A stretch of DNA of 38,265 nucleotides from Chitinophagaceae bacterium (GTDB taxonomy: Bacteria > Bacteroidota > Bacteroidia > Chitinophagales > Chitinophagaceae): positions 1 through 38,265 of the forward strand of contig JAGFIS010000010.1 in NCBI GenBank assembly GCA_024103425.1, given 5' to 3'. The position numbers and the translations under genes are program-made. Numbering within the stretch: the stretch's first letter is position 1; every line of letters begins with the position of its first letter. The notes below the pieces were generated by a model. It did not search any database. It was not told the origin of the DNA and worked only from the letters and a program-made list of their open reading frames with translations. This document shows, one piece after another, positions 7,483 through 16,261 of the stretch.

Positions 7483-9912
7483 ATGAAGATTAGTTATAAC
7501 TGGCTCAAAGATTACCTTCCGGCAGACGAAGTTTTTGCTCCTTATATAAAGGATATCCGCAAGATGGAGGAAATTCTCACATCCATCGGGCTCGAAGTTG
7601 AGGGAGTAGAACAATTTGAATCAATAAAAGGGGGGTTGAAGGGGCTGATAGTAGGTGAAGTGCTGACGTGTGAAAAGCATCCCAATGCAGATAAATTAAA
7701 ACTGACGACTGTAAACACCGGCAGCGAAGTGCTCAATATCGTTTGCGGCGCTCCAAACGTGGCTGCAGGACAGAAAGTGGTGGTAGCGACAGTGGGCACC
7801 GTTATACATCCTGTAAAAGGAGATGCATTTACGATTCAGAAAGCTAAGATCAGAGGAGAGGAGAGCCGCGGTATGCTTTGTGCAGAAGATGAAATCGGCC
7901 TGGGAGAAAGTCACGAAGGGATTATCGTTCTTCCTGAAAACAGTGTTCCCGGAACAACTGTAGCTGATCTTTACGATGTTTATACCGATACTGTTTTTGA
8001 AATCGGTCTGACACCCAACAGAATGGATGCTCAAAGCCATCTCGGTGTAGCCAAAGACGTGTGTGCATGGCTGACACACCACACCGGAAATAAGGCAGAT
8101 GTTGTATCACCGCTGGGTAAACCTTTCACGGCTGATAATAATGATAAGCCCGTTGAAGTAGTTGTAAAGGATGCCACGCTTTGCCCGCGATATTCAGGAG
8201 TTTCAATAACGGGTATTCAAACAGCTGAATCTCCCCGTTGGCTGAAACACAGATTGATGGCACTCGGGATGCGGCCTATCAGCAATGTGGTAGATATCAC
8301 CAACTTCATCCTGCATGCAACCGGCCAGCCGTTACATGCATTTGATGCCGATAAGATCGGTGGTGGTAAAGTTGTGGTGGAGACTTTACCTCAGAATACT
8401 CTCTTTGTAACCCTGGATGAAAAGGAAAGAAAACTGAGTAATGAAGATATCATGATCTGCGATGGTGCAGATATTCCCATGTGTATAGGTGGAGTGTTTG
8501 GCGGACTTGACAGCGGCATATCATCATCGACAAAAAATATTTTCCTCGAGAGTGCTTCTTTCAATCCCGGTAATGTGCGCAAGACAATCTTCAGGCATGG
8601 ATTGAGGACTGATGCTGCCGTTAGGTTTGAGAAAGGTGTGGATATCAGCAAGACAGTTGATGTATTGAAGTATGCTGCACAAATGATCAGAGAACTTTGT
8701 AATGGGGTCATCTCCAGTGAGGTAGTAGATATCTTCACTCCGCCGGCCGACCGTATCATTGATTTGGAATATTCGTATCTGAAAAAACTGAGTGGAAGGG
8801 ATTTCAAAAAAGTAGAAGTGAAGGTAATTCTTACACAACTCGGTTTTAAGATTCTGGAAGAGAATGAACAATTGCTAAAGGTAAGAGCTCCGGATAGCAA
8901 TCCTGATATCTCGCTTCCTGCCGATGTCGTAGAAGAGATACTTCGAATTACAGGGTTAGATAATGTTCCGATACCAAGACAGGTTAAGATGACACCCGGA
9001 ATTCATGATAATGCTCAGGAAGCACTGCTGAAAGAGAAAACTGCAGCCTGGCTCACGGGTAACGGGTTTATGGAGATCTTTACCAACAGCATTACTAACG
9101 ATGATTATTATCCGGAAGCTAAGAATGTAGTCAGAATCATCAATAGCCTCAGCGAGGAATTGAACATCATGCGTCCCGATATGCTGGCTACCGGCTTGGA
9201 GAGTATTGCGTACAATATCAACAGAAAGAACAGAGACCTGTTGTTTTTTGAATTCGGAAAGAGCTACTCGGCAAAGGGCTCAGATTATAAAGAGAAAGAA
9301 CATCTGTCTGTATCAGTTACAGGGTCCTTCAGCAAGAAGACCTGGAATACTGCAGAAAAAACGGTAGATATCTTTTACTTGAAGGGAATTGCGCAGTCGT
9401 TATTCAGGCTTGCAGGTGTGAGTTATGAGATTGAAGTGGACGAAGCAAAGGGCGTTATTGCTTTTGCTTCAGGTAAAGACAGGGTAGCCCGGATTAACCG
9501 TGTGCCGAACAGTTATCTCAGTAAATTTTCAATCAAGCAGCCTGTTTACTTCCTGGATATAGACTGGGCTTTATTTGCAAAACTTGCCGCAGGTGAGGAA
9601 ATTGTGTATACGCCGGTACCGAAGTATCCGGCTGTTTCGCGCGACCTGTCTATGGTATTAGATAGTTCTGTGCGCTTCAGCAAGATTGAAGAAGTGATTC
9701 AGTCGCTTAAAATTAAGAGGATGAAGCGTATCCAGATGTTCGATTTGTACGAAAGTGATAAATTAGGCAAGGATAAAAAGTCGGTTGCATTAAATTTTAT
9801 ATTTTCAGACACTGAAAAGACGCTGACAGATGAAGATACGGATGGCATGATGAATAAGATCATGAAAGCATTGACTGAAAAAGTAAATGCCGAAATCAGG
9901 AGTAATGGCTGA
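7483..9912 (+). CDS. pheT: Phenylalanine--tRNA ligase beta subunit
   Basis: 809 residues, the full length of bacterial PheT. Domains in order: N-terminal B1 (MKISYNWLKDYLP), EMAP-II/OB tRNA-binding domain (~residues 45-155, with KHPNADKLKLTTVNTG and SRGMLCAEDE), the B3/B4 editing domain (~215-400, with RYSGVSI, PISNVVDITNFI and GQPLHAFDADKI), B5 (~410-480), the catalytic-like core (~490-700), and the C-terminal ferredoxin-fold anticodon-binding domain (last ~95 residues, PKYPAVSRDLSMVLD). It forms the alpha2beta2 enzyme with PheS, which is not in this window. It overlaps the next gene by 8 bp, and zapA follows, an arrangement I recall from other Bacteroidota. Confidence 0.98.
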   Translation: MKISYNWLKDYLPADEVFAPYIKDIRKMEEILTSIGLEVEGVEQFESIKGGLKGLIVGEVLTCEKHPNADKLKLTTVNTGSEVLNIVCGAPNVAAGQKVVVATVGTVIHPVKGDAFTIQKAKIRGEESRGMLCAEDEIGLGESHEGIIVLPENSVPGTTVADLYDVYTDTVFEIGLTPNRMDAQSHLGVAKDVCAWLTHHTGNKADVVSPLGKPFTADNNDKPVEVVVKDATLCPRYSGVSITGIQTAESPRWLKHRLMALGMRPISNVVDITNFILHATGQPLHAFDADKIGGGKVVVETLPQNTLFVTLDEKERKLSNEDIMICDGADIPMCIGGVFGGLDSGISSSTKNIFLESASFNPGNVRKTIFRHGLRTDAAVRFEKGVDISKTVDVLKYAAQMIRELCNGVISSEVVDIFTPPADRIIDLEYSYLKKLSGRDFKKVEVKVILTQLGFKILEENEQLLKVRAPDSNPDISLPADVVEEILRITGLDNVPIPRQVKMTPGIHDNAQEALLKEKTAAWLTGNGFMEIFTNSITNDDYYPEAKNVVRIINSLSEELNIMRPDMLATGLESIAYNINRKNRDLLFFEFGKSYSAKGSDYKEKEHLSVSVTGSFSKKTWNTAEKTVDIFYLKGIAQSLFRLAGVSYEIEVDEAKGVIAFASGKDRVARINRVPNSYLSKFSIKQPVYFLDIDWALFAKLAAGEEIVYTPVPKYPAVSRDLSMVLDSSVRFSKIEEVIQSLKIKRMKRIQMFDLYESDKLGKDKKSVALNFIFSDTEKTLTDEDTDGMMNKIMKALTEKVNAEIRSNG

Positions 9913-10195
9913 TGAAATTACATACCGTTTAAATGAATTATCAAGCAGGCTCAAAGCGGCAGCAGGTAAATATACTGATGCCGCCAGGCAAATAGAAAAA
10001 CTACAAGCCGAAAACACCAGACTCAAAGAAGATCACGACAAGATGACCGAAGAGATTAGAATGCTTCGCGAAGAAGTATTCCTTTTGAAGGCATCTTTAG
10101 ATCCACTGGATGAAAAAGATAAAAAAGAGTTTCAAAAAATTATTAACGAGTACCTGAAGACGATCGACAAATGCATTGCTGTCCTTAAAATGTAA
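9905..10195 (+). CDS. Small coiled-coil protein between pheT and zapA
   Basis: 96 residues, mostly one long amphipathic helix with heptad spacing: LNELSSRLKAAAGKYTDA, then IEKLQAENTRLKEDHDKM and IRMLREEVFLLKASL, ending in a short second helix. No catalytic motif. The start at 9905 overlaps the pheT stop by 8 bp; an in-frame ATG at 9887 would add six residues (MPKSGV) but overlap pheT more. It lies 6 bp upstream of zapA, so the two are almost surely co-transcribed. By size, coiled-coil nature and position it could be a division-associated partner similar in role to ZapB, but this is inference and no sequence similarity to ZapB is claimed. Confidence 0.8.
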   Translation: MADEITYRLNELSSRLKAAAGKYTDAARQIEKLQAENTRLKEDHDKMTEEIRMLREEVFLLKASLDPLDEKDKKEFQKIINEYLKTIDKCIAVLKM

Positions 10196-10201
10196 TCTGA
10201 T

Positions 10202-10486
10202 ATGGCAGAAGAAATGATTCCCTTAAATATTACCATCGCCGATCGCAACTACCGTATAAAGGTGATGCCCAAGGATGAAGAAGCAGTACGAAAGACTTTG
10301 AAGGTTATTAATGATAAGATTCTTGAATTTCGTGGCAACTTCGCCGGTAAGGATATGCAGGATTATGTCTCTATGGTATTAATATGGTATGCCACCCAGC
10401 CACAGGCTGCAAAGAATGAATTTAAGCAAGATGAACTTTCAGAGATTCTGGAAAGGATGGAGAAGCATCTGGAAAAATTTGACTAA
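10202..10486 (+). CDS. zapA: Cell division protein ZapA
   Basis: 94 residues. The N-terminal beta-hairpin domain IPLNITIADRNYRIKVMP and the following EEAVRKTLKVINDKILEFR are typical of ZapA, a cytoplasmic protein that bundles FtsZ filaments. The C-terminal helix (YVSMVLIWYATQ..., then ELSEILERMEKHLEKF) would form the antiparallel coiled coil of the ZapA tetramer. It ends the pheT/coiled-coil/zapA run; PorP converges 40 bp later with no clear terminator between them. Confidence 0.92.
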   Translation: MAEEMIPLNITIADRNYRIKVMPKDEEAVRKTLKVINDKILEFRGNFAGKDMQDYVSMVLIWYATQPQAAKNEFKQDELSEILERMEKHLEKFD

Positions 10487-10526
10487 TCAATTGTCCTTTA
10501 GTCCAATTTGAATTTACCGTCGCACA

Positions 10527-11549
10527 TCAGAAAGTAGGACACATAAACTGCCTCTTATCTCCAAAGTATTCGTTGTAGAATCCTTTCTTCAAAACATTGA
10601 ATTCTGCCGCTCCGAATGTATGATTGAAGCTCTTGAGTGATGACATCGTGGCATCGTAGCTAAAAGTGAAACGGATATTGTTGATCTCAAGTCCCACAAC
10701 AGGAATGATGGCATCTCCCAACCGGTAGTAAAGGCCTGCAATCAATTGCTTCTCTCCGTTTTCACTTAAGTTCAAGGCTCCGTTGAGACCGCCCACGAGC
10801 TCACTTGCAGTAGCCTGAGTCGTGTAATAAATATTCGGGTTGATAATGACGTTCTCTGCCACCTTGAAGATTCCGTTAATGAATCCGATATGCCTCATGG
10901 CCACTCTGTTCACTCCGGATCCGTTATCGGTGAAGAAAGACTCTTGAGGATGGTTGACGTGATGTATGGAATAACCGGCATTGATAAAAGTGTTCTCATC
11001 AGGGAAATATGCATAGTTCATCCCTGCCTGCATATCGAAGTAGCTGACGGAGTTGGCCGCAAGCTGCACTTGGGTAGGTAATGTCGCATCAAAGAAATGA
11101 CCGTCGAACTGATCGGGGAATGTCAGTTTAGTGACATCAATTCTTTTGTTAGCCCACCCGATATTGAAACCTGCTGTTACAAGGCTGCTCAGCCCCAGCA
11201 TCTGGTGATAAGCCACTGAAGCATATATCTTGGTAGATGTCAAACTGCCTGCACCAGCAACATCTCTCAATATAGCACCACCAAGTCCTAACCAGCCGTT
11301 TTCTATCCTGTTGCGCATCACTTGTGCATCACCAAAAACACTAAATGTCTGGTAAGGAACACTCATGATGATTGAATACTGGTTCCGGTAAGATGCCCCC
11401 AGGCGGTAATCTGCATCAGGTATAAAACCCGTATTTGCAGGATTCGTCAGCAGAGGATTATTGAAGAACTGAGAGAAATGAAGATCCTGTGCTTGCAATT
11501 GTGTGATTGAAGCGATACTCAGACATGCTAAAAAAAATATTCTCCTCAT
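10527..11549 (-). CDS. Type IX secretion system membrane protein, PorP/SprF family
   Basis: 340 residues. A signal peptide (MRRIFFLACLSIASITQLQA, cleavage before QDLHFSQF) precedes the family's conserved QDxHFSQFFNNPLLTNPANTG start. The remainder is beta-strand rich with a terminal Phe, fitting an outer-membrane beta-barrel. PorP/SprF proteins are accessory to type IX secretion and are typically encoded beside a large secreted protein with a type B C-terminal domain; SprF is needed for SprB in Flavobacterium. Here the partner is the 1216-residue gene 9 bp upstream on the same strand, so the pair is probably one operon. Confidence 0.93.
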   Translation of the reverse strand: MRRIFFLACLSIASITQLQAQDLHFSQFFNNPLLTNPANTGFIPDADYRLGASYRNQYSIIMSVPYQTFSVFGDAQVMRNRIENGWLGLGGAILRDVAGAGSLTSTKIYASVAYHQMLGLSSLVTAGFNIGWANKRIDVTKLTFPDQFDGHFFDATLPTQVQLAANSVSYFDMQAGMNYAYFPDENTFINAGYSIHHVNHPQESFFTDNGSGVNRVAMRHIGFINGIFKVAENVIINPNIYYTTQATASELVGGLNGALNLSENGEKQLIAGLYYRLGDAIIPVVGLEINNIRFTFSYDATMSSLKSFNHTFGAAEFNVLKKGFYNEYFGDKRQFMCPTF

Positions 11550-11558
11550 AAACTCTCC

Positions 11559-14500
11559 TTACCTGATTAGTGTTATGTCTCCTGTCTTTCTGACGGATGT
11601 ACCATCGCTTAGGGTTACCTGCAGCGTATAGGTATATACATCCATGGGTTGTGGTTTTCCGTTAAAGGTACCATCCCATTTTAGTTTAATACTGTTGCTT
11701 TCAAATACCTGCTGTCCCCAACGGTTAAATATCTTCCATTGCATTTGAGCGATTCCAAATCCTGCGACACCAATCGTACTGTTTGCCCCAAACCTTCCAG
11801 GGGTAAATGCTTTAGGAACATCGAGCAATGGCTTGATGAGTGCGCTCACATCCATGCAGGTGTCAGCAGTACAGCCAAAGCTGTTTGTTGCTGTAAGGCA
11901 AACGTTATATGTGCCCGTCGCCGGGAAGGTATGCTGCGGATTCTTTTCTGTGCTTGTATCTCCGTCTCCGAAGTTCCACAAATAAGAAACTGCTCCGACG
12001 GACAAATTGGTGAACAGTGTCGGCTTATTTTCTTCCGGTTGGATCGGGTTGAAGTTGAACGATGCTGTAGGCCTGCCGCTTACAACTATTTGCGAGGTGA
12101 TAGAATCGGCAAGGTTACAGGAAGTGGGATCATACGCTACCAGTTTGACAGTGTAAATGCCCGGATTTGCATACAAGTGCTTGGGTGTTATTGCTGTGCT
12201 GGTAGTACCATCGCCAAAGTCCCAGAAGAATGTGAGCCCGCCAAGTGTGTTGTTGGTAAATTCAGCTTCATAGGGTGCACATCCTGCATCAGGGGTATCA
12301 AACTGTGCCCTTACTTCTGGGGAAAGCCTGATCGAAATAACTGTGTCTTGTGGTGAATTACAATAAACATCGTCGGCAACTGTCAGCCGCACGTTGTACG
12401 TACCCGGACCTGCATAAGTATGCAGGATCCCATCGCTAAAACTTGCTGTCTGAGGAGGTGTGCCGTCGCCGAAGTCCCATGTAAATATGTTGGGATTAAA
12501 CGTGCCTTGTACCGCCGTAGTTGTATTTGTAAAGATGTACGTCATGTTGGTACAAGGTGGTGCCTTCATCGGAACAAAATTGGGCGAAACCCTGTTGATG
12601 CCCATTTTTACTGTCTTGTATGAAGTGTCTGCGATGTTACATGTGGTGCTGTCTATTGTTATCAATCGTACTAAGTAATCTCCCTGTGTTGTGTACTGGT
12701 GAGAGGTGTTCGGTGCAGTCGTTGTGTCACCCGTGCCATCACCAAAATCCCAATAATAAAGCTTTCCCTGCTTGAGTGTATCGAGAAAATTAACAGTCAG
12801 TGGTATACAACCGATGCTGTCGCCGACTACTCCGTCTATTGATGATTGAAGCCCGCTCTTTACGCCCGAGAAATCCATTTCTATTTTTACCATTCCGAGA
12901 TTGCACATGCCACTGTTTGGCGTAGAGGCCTGATTGGTCGGTGACCAGGAGCCGGGAGTACCGGGGAATGCAACCTGTCTGAAACAATTAGCACATATTG
13001 CCTGATAAATATATCCGCGTCTATCGAAACGGCTGGTCCCGCCATCTACATGATCACCATAGGTAAGCGGAGGTCCATTACCTACCGGATCGTTCTGTCC
13101 GAAGAAACTTCCATACAACTGTGATGCAGCATTTTTTTCGAGCACAAAGAAATAGAAATCACTGCCCGAAGCATCTGTCTGCGGCTTGATGGCATTAGCA
13201 GTTGTGCGCATGCCTATTGTATTTCCGCCTGCATATGAAGCGTTAGGTTTACCACCCCAACCTGATACATATACGTTTTCGCATCTGTCAACCATAAAAG
13301 CTGTTGGAGAGATATTAGGCACAGGCGCATTCACACTTCCGAATACGGTAGAGTAAACATAGTCGCTCAGGTCGGGTTTTAATTTGGAAATAAACTGTTT
13401 AGCTCCTTGGTCAAAATAATTAGCGTTGATAACCGGCATATTGCCTTCACTGGTGCCCATTATGTAAACAAACCCCGATCTATCGATTTCAATCCCGTAA
13501 ACTTCATCAGACCGGTCAGTTCCAATATAGGTACCTCTTATGATGGACGAACCATCGCTACTTAACTCGAGAACAAACCCGTCTGGTTGAATGTCATTAT
13601 TAATTTTGTTTTCGACGAATGTTGACTTAATAACCCCTGAAGGAGAGATTCCTATTAAGTCGCTACTTGCTGTAGCACCGGCCACATAAATATTTCCTGT
13701 TAGACCAATTTTCAACACATACGCTGCATCATTTTGTTTACCACCTAAGAAGGTGCTGTAAATGATGTTAGAACAACCCGGGTTGATGATGAGCAAAACA
13801 GCATCCTGAAGACCGCCGAGGTTTTTCTGAACAGCATTCGGTGTAACAGGGAAATCTCCTGAGGATGAGCTTGATGCAACGAGAATGTTATTATTTCTGT
13901 CGAGAATTACTTCGCTTCTTGCGTCGTCACCATAATTTCTTTTAAGCGATAACTGCTGATTGGCATCTGATGCCTGATCCCGGATGTTAACGCCATCCTG
14001 GCCTTTTCCTCCGATTCTCATTGAGCCTATCAGGGCTGATCCTGTAGTATTCAGTTTAGTTACAATAATATCATAACCGCCGCCGGGCCCGCTGGCTGAA
14101 GTTCTACCCGGTTGAACTGGGTAGTCCTGAGAATTAGTACGTCCCGCAATAACCAAATTACCAAAAGGGTCCTCGATAAGGCTGTGGGGTTGTTCATCTC
14201 CGGCCCCACCAATGTAGGTTGCGTAAATTCTGTTCTTGCCATCGGGGCTCAGTTTGATAATGGCAATGTCAGACTGACCATTATAATCTTCGTCATAACT
14301 TCCGGGAGATGCCGGGAAGCCCTGACCGAAAACAATGCCACCTCCATAAAAACTGCCGTCCATTCCGTACGTTGCGGTAAATCCCCAGTTGTCTGCCGTA
14401 CTGCCCGAATAGCTGAAGAAAATCTCTGTAGGATCAATAACCAGCAGTTTGGATTTGTCATAGTCTTTTACCTGAAATCTTACAATACTATCTTTCAGAA

Positions 14501-15209
14501 TGTATTTGCAATCTACAGAGGTTTTACCTTCATCAGTAGGCTGATAGGTGTATGGCTTTAGTGTTTTACTCTTTCCCAGGGATGTGGTGATTTCAAGTTC
14601 TTTATTCTTGATTGATATCGCATCAGTACCACTGTAACGGAGAGCGATATTACCAGGATTAGCACCCGGATAAACAATGAAATCGTATTTCAAGTTCATA
14701 CCTGCGTCTACGAAGTACCGGATGTCGATACCGGGATAAATGTTTTTATAAGTTACTGCCTGATAGATCTTTACGTTGGAAGCCCATTTCGAAGGATCAT
14801 CACCGATGAAGTAGTTGTTATAAGTGGAAAGCGGTTTCTCTGCAACAATTTCAGGAGTCTGTGCATTGATGAAGTCGACCTTATAAGCGTGTGCCCTTAC
14901 TTTTTTGCCCCGTGGTTTGTCAATGCCTGAGGAGTTGTGCTGGCCGCCCGTTCTCAACGATTGAATATCGTCAGGGCTGTATTGTGTAATAGTGAATCCT
15001 TTCTCTTCGAGATAGAAGGAACCGTCTCCGGCTTCGGTCATGAATTTTACCCGATTGTCCCATTGTCCCTTGTTCTCAATAAACTGAATTTGTGCATTGA
15101 CACCGGCTGCGGTGCAAAGGGTACAAAAGAGAAAAAGTAGCTTCTTATATTGAGTGTGATAATTCAAGAGGTTTGTTCTTTTAACTGCTTCTAAAAAGTA
15201 CGAAAACAT
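11559..15209 (-). CDS. Large secreted PKD-domain protein with gliding-motility/type B T9SS C-terminal domain
   Basis: 1216 residues. A hydrophobic segment (~21-36, KKLLFLFCTLCTAAG) with cleavage near NAQ40 is a signal peptide. Next comes a DUF7948-like domain (IENKGQWDNRVKFM at ~44-57, to ~265), then a repeat region (~265-770) with recurring FGNLVIAGRT, GNIYVAGAT, GFVYIMGTS and ENVYVSGWGG strands typical of SBBP-type beta-propellers. Four PKD domains follow, three with WDFGDGT and one with WNFGDGD. The last ~90 residues (VPKAFTPGRFG, KIFNRWGQQVFES, WDGTFNGKPQPMDVYTY) are the gliding-motility-associated C-terminal domain (TIGR04131), which targets export by T9SS. The annotated ATG gives a long n-region; an in-frame TTG ~15 codons later would give a more usual signal peptide. 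Role is probably cell-surface adhesion or gliding. Confidence 0.93.
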   Translation of the reverse strand: MFSYFLEAVKRTNLLNYHTQYKKLLFLFCTLCTAAGVNAQIQFIENKGQWDNRVKFMTEAGDGSFYLEEKGFTITQYSPDDIQSLRTGGQHNSSGIDKPRGKKVRAHAYKVDFINAQTPEIVAEKPLSTYNNYFIGDDPSKWASNVKIYQAVTYKNIYPGIDIRYFVDAGMNLKYDFIVYPGANPGNIALRYSGTDAISIKNKELEITTSLGKSKTLKPYTYQPTDEGKTSVDCKYILKDSIVRFQVKDYDKSKLLVIDPTEIFFSYSGSTADNWGFTATYGMDGSFYGGGIVFGQGFPASPGSYDEDYNGQSDIAIIKLSPDGKNRIYATYIGGAGDEQPHSLIEDPFGNLVIAGRTNSQDYPVQPGRTSASGPGGGYDIIVTKLNTTGSALIGSMRIGGKGQDGVNIRDQASDANQQLSLKRNYGDDARSEVILDRNNNILVASSSSSGDFPVTPNAVQKNLGGLQDAVLLIINPGCSNIIYSTFLGGKQNDAAYVLKIGLTGNIYVAGATASSDLIGISPSGVIKSTFVENKINNDIQPDGFVLELSSDGSSIIRGTYIGTDRSDEVYGIEIDRSGFVYIMGTSEGNMPVINANYFDQGAKQFISKLKPDLSDYVYSTVFGSVNAPVPNISPTAFMVDRCENVYVSGWGGKPNASYAGGNTIGMRTTANAIKPQTDASGSDFYFFVLEKNAASQLYGSFFGQNDPVGNGPPLTYGDHVDGGTSRFDRRGYIYQAICANCFRQVAFPGTPGSWSPTNQASTPNSGMCNLGMVKIEMDFSGVKSGLQSSIDGVVGDSIGCIPLTVNFLDTLKQGKLYYWDFGDGTGDTTTAPNTSHQYTTQGDYLVRLITIDSTTCNIADTSYKTVKMGINRVSPNFVPMKAPPCTNMTYIFTNTTTAVQGTFNPNIFTWDFGDGTPPQTASFSDGILHTYAGPGTYNVRLTVADDVYCNSPQDTVISIRLSPEVRAQFDTPDAGCAPYEAEFTNNTLGGLTFFWDFGDGTTSTAITPKHLYANPGIYTVKLVAYDPTSCNLADSITSQIVVSGRPTASFNFNPIQPEENKPTLFTNLSVGAVSYLWNFGDGDTSTEKNPQHTFPATGTYNVCLTATNSFGCTADTCMDVSALIKPLLDVPKAFTPGRFGANSTIGVAGFGIAQMQWKIFNRWGQQVFESNSIKLKWDGTFNGKPQPMDVYTYTLQVTLSDGTSVRKTGDITLIR

Positions 15210-15240
15210 CTCTAAAGTTATAATCTTTCCGCTCTCTTTT

Positions 15241-15270
15241 CAAAAGTATTACCTCAATTTACAAAACAAT
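15241..15270 (-). promoter_or_regulatory. Candidate promoter for the PKD/CTD protein gene
   Basis: On the minus strand: ATTG (TTG at 15269-15267), an 18-nt gap, then TACTTTTG (15248-15241), a good match to the Bacteroidota -33/-7 pattern. It lies 31 bp before the ATG at 15209. Confidence 0.55.
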
Positions 15271-15340
15271 AATCTGAAATCCTTTAAAAGTATTTTTTAT
15301 GGAATTGATTTTAGTTTGCGATTAACACATTTACTATTGC

Positions 15341-15751
15341 CTATTCAGAGTGTTGATTGTCATCATATTCACTGAATTTTTCAACTGAAAGAAGTAGTTT
15401 ATTGATAATTCGTTTTATTTTTTGTTCTGTTAGGTTGTAATCCGGCATATCGTTACCGGTGAAGATGAGAAATGCGGATAAGCCTGTATCCGTCTGTTTC
15501 AATATGTCTTTCAGAGGTACACAGTTGAGCCTCCATGCTTCACGCATTAAACGCTTGATCCGGTTGCGTTGGACGGCTTTTCTGAATTTCCTCTTGCTGA
15601 CAGAAAATCCTGTTCGGAGTACTGCCGGATGATTTTGGGTCAGCAAATATACTGCTCGTACAGGTGGTTCGTTGAAGGCGAAGCCTTCATTAAATAGCCT
15701 GTCGATATTCTTTCTGCCTTTAAGGCGTTCAGATTTCCGGAGTGTATACAG
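15341..15751 (-). CDS. rnpA: Ribonuclease P protein component, with a non-standard start codon
   Basis: The protein subunit of RNase P, which matures tRNA 5' ends. The core is clear: GFSVSKRKFRKAVQRNRIKR followed by LMREAWR. The first ATG/GTG/TTG in frame is a TTG at 15646, but homology continues 35-40 codons upstream: SERLKGRKNIDRLFNEG, then FAFNEPPVRAVYLL, exactly the expected RnpA N terminus. The frame runs back to a TAG at 15787-15785 with no ATG, GTG or TTG. Candidate starts are CTG at 15751 (used here, 136 residues) and ATA at 15760 or 15769. I saw no frameshift that would supply another start. It follows rpmH as in most bacteria, but a strong terminator lies between them. The function is sure; the start is not. 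Confidence 0.85.
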   Translation of the reverse strand: MYTLRKSERLKGRKNIDRLFNEGFAFNEPPVRAVYLLTQNHPAVLRTGFSVSKRKFRKAVQRNRIKRLMREAWRLNCVPLKDILKQTDTGLSAFLIFTGNDMPDYNLTEQKIKRIINKLLLSVEKFSEYDDNQHSE

Positions 15752-15791
15752 ATGTTTTATATGATATATTTTAGGCGAATAAAGCTATAAA

Positions 15792-15815
15792 AAAAGCCTC
15801 TATACAGAGGCTTTT
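15792..15815 (-). terminator. Rho-independent terminator between rpmH and rnpA
   Basis: AAAAGCCTC / GAGGCTTTT, 9-bp stem with a 6-nt loop. Read on the minus strand the stem is followed by a run of seven T, the classic form. It lies 28 bp past the rpmH stop and about 40 bp before the likely rnpA start, so it would limit or attenuate rpmH-rnpA read-through. Confidence 0.85.
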
Positions 15816-15842
15816 ATGTTCGATTGAAAAAATATTCCCGTT

Positions 15843-16010
15843 TTATTTCTTACTTCCGTGTTCGTCGGATACAGTAAGCTTATAGCGTCCTTTTCTCCTG
15901 CGTGCGGCTAAAACCTTACGGCCATTGGCAGTTGACATGCGTTCTCTGAAACCATGGACACTTTTGCGGCGGCGCTTATGCGGCTGATAGGTTCTTTTTT
16001 TTCCTGGCAT
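15843..16010 (-). CDS. rpmH: 50S ribosomal protein L34
   Basis: 55 codons. The translation begins [20 protein letters not shown] and continues [20 protein letters not shown] and [15 protein letters not shown], i.e. the conserved L34 sequence (KRTYQPSxxKRxxxHGFRxRMxTxxGRxVLxxRRxKGRxxL) with a short C-terminal extension usual in Bacteroidota. L34 is a small basic protein of the 50S subunit. It is upstream of rnpA in the usual gene order. Confidence 0.98.
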   Translation of the reverse strand: MPGKKRTYQPHKRRRKSVHGFRERMSTANGRKVLAARRRKGRYKLTVSDEHGSKK

Positions 16011-16091
16011 TATTAATGTCTTTTAAAAAATTAACTACTTAATTTATTTCAGGTCAGCCGGGCACCATCCCCGCTGGTTGTGAAAGGGCTG

Positions 16092-16099
16092 CAAATGTA
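16092..16099 (-). promoter_or_regulatory. Candidate -7 box for rpmH
   Basis: Minus strand TACATTTG, fitting TAnnTTTG, about 80 bp before the rpmH ATG. The implied leader contains a GC-rich hairpin (CAGCGGG / CCCGGCTG around 16054-16076). The -33 region is only T-rich. Confidence 0.45.
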
Positions 16100-16204
16100 A
16101 GAAAAGAATTGGAAAACGAGATATTTTTATAGCCATCTTCTACTGAAAAGCCACTTCTTTAAACTGTTGTTTTCAGTTTGAGAAGACTGCTGGGTTTAAT
16201 AAAA

Positions 16205-16226
16205 AAGCCATCGGGAACGATGGCTT
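16205..16226 (-). terminator. Rho-independent terminator after the ompH genes
   Basis: AAGCCATCG / CGATGGCTT, 9-bp perfect stem with a 4-nt loop. On the minus strand it is followed by TTTTATT. It lies 36 bp past the stop of the second ompH gene and closes the uppS-bamA-ompH-ompH run. Confidence 0.88.
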
Positions 16227-16261
16227 AGTAAAATGTGTTCTTAGTATTTTATCTGTTGTTC

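Noticed and set aside
11739..12356. 205-codon plus-strand ORF inside the PKD protein gene
   Set aside because: Antisense frame of a long, domain-supported gene; the translation is Cys-rich and has no recognisable motif.
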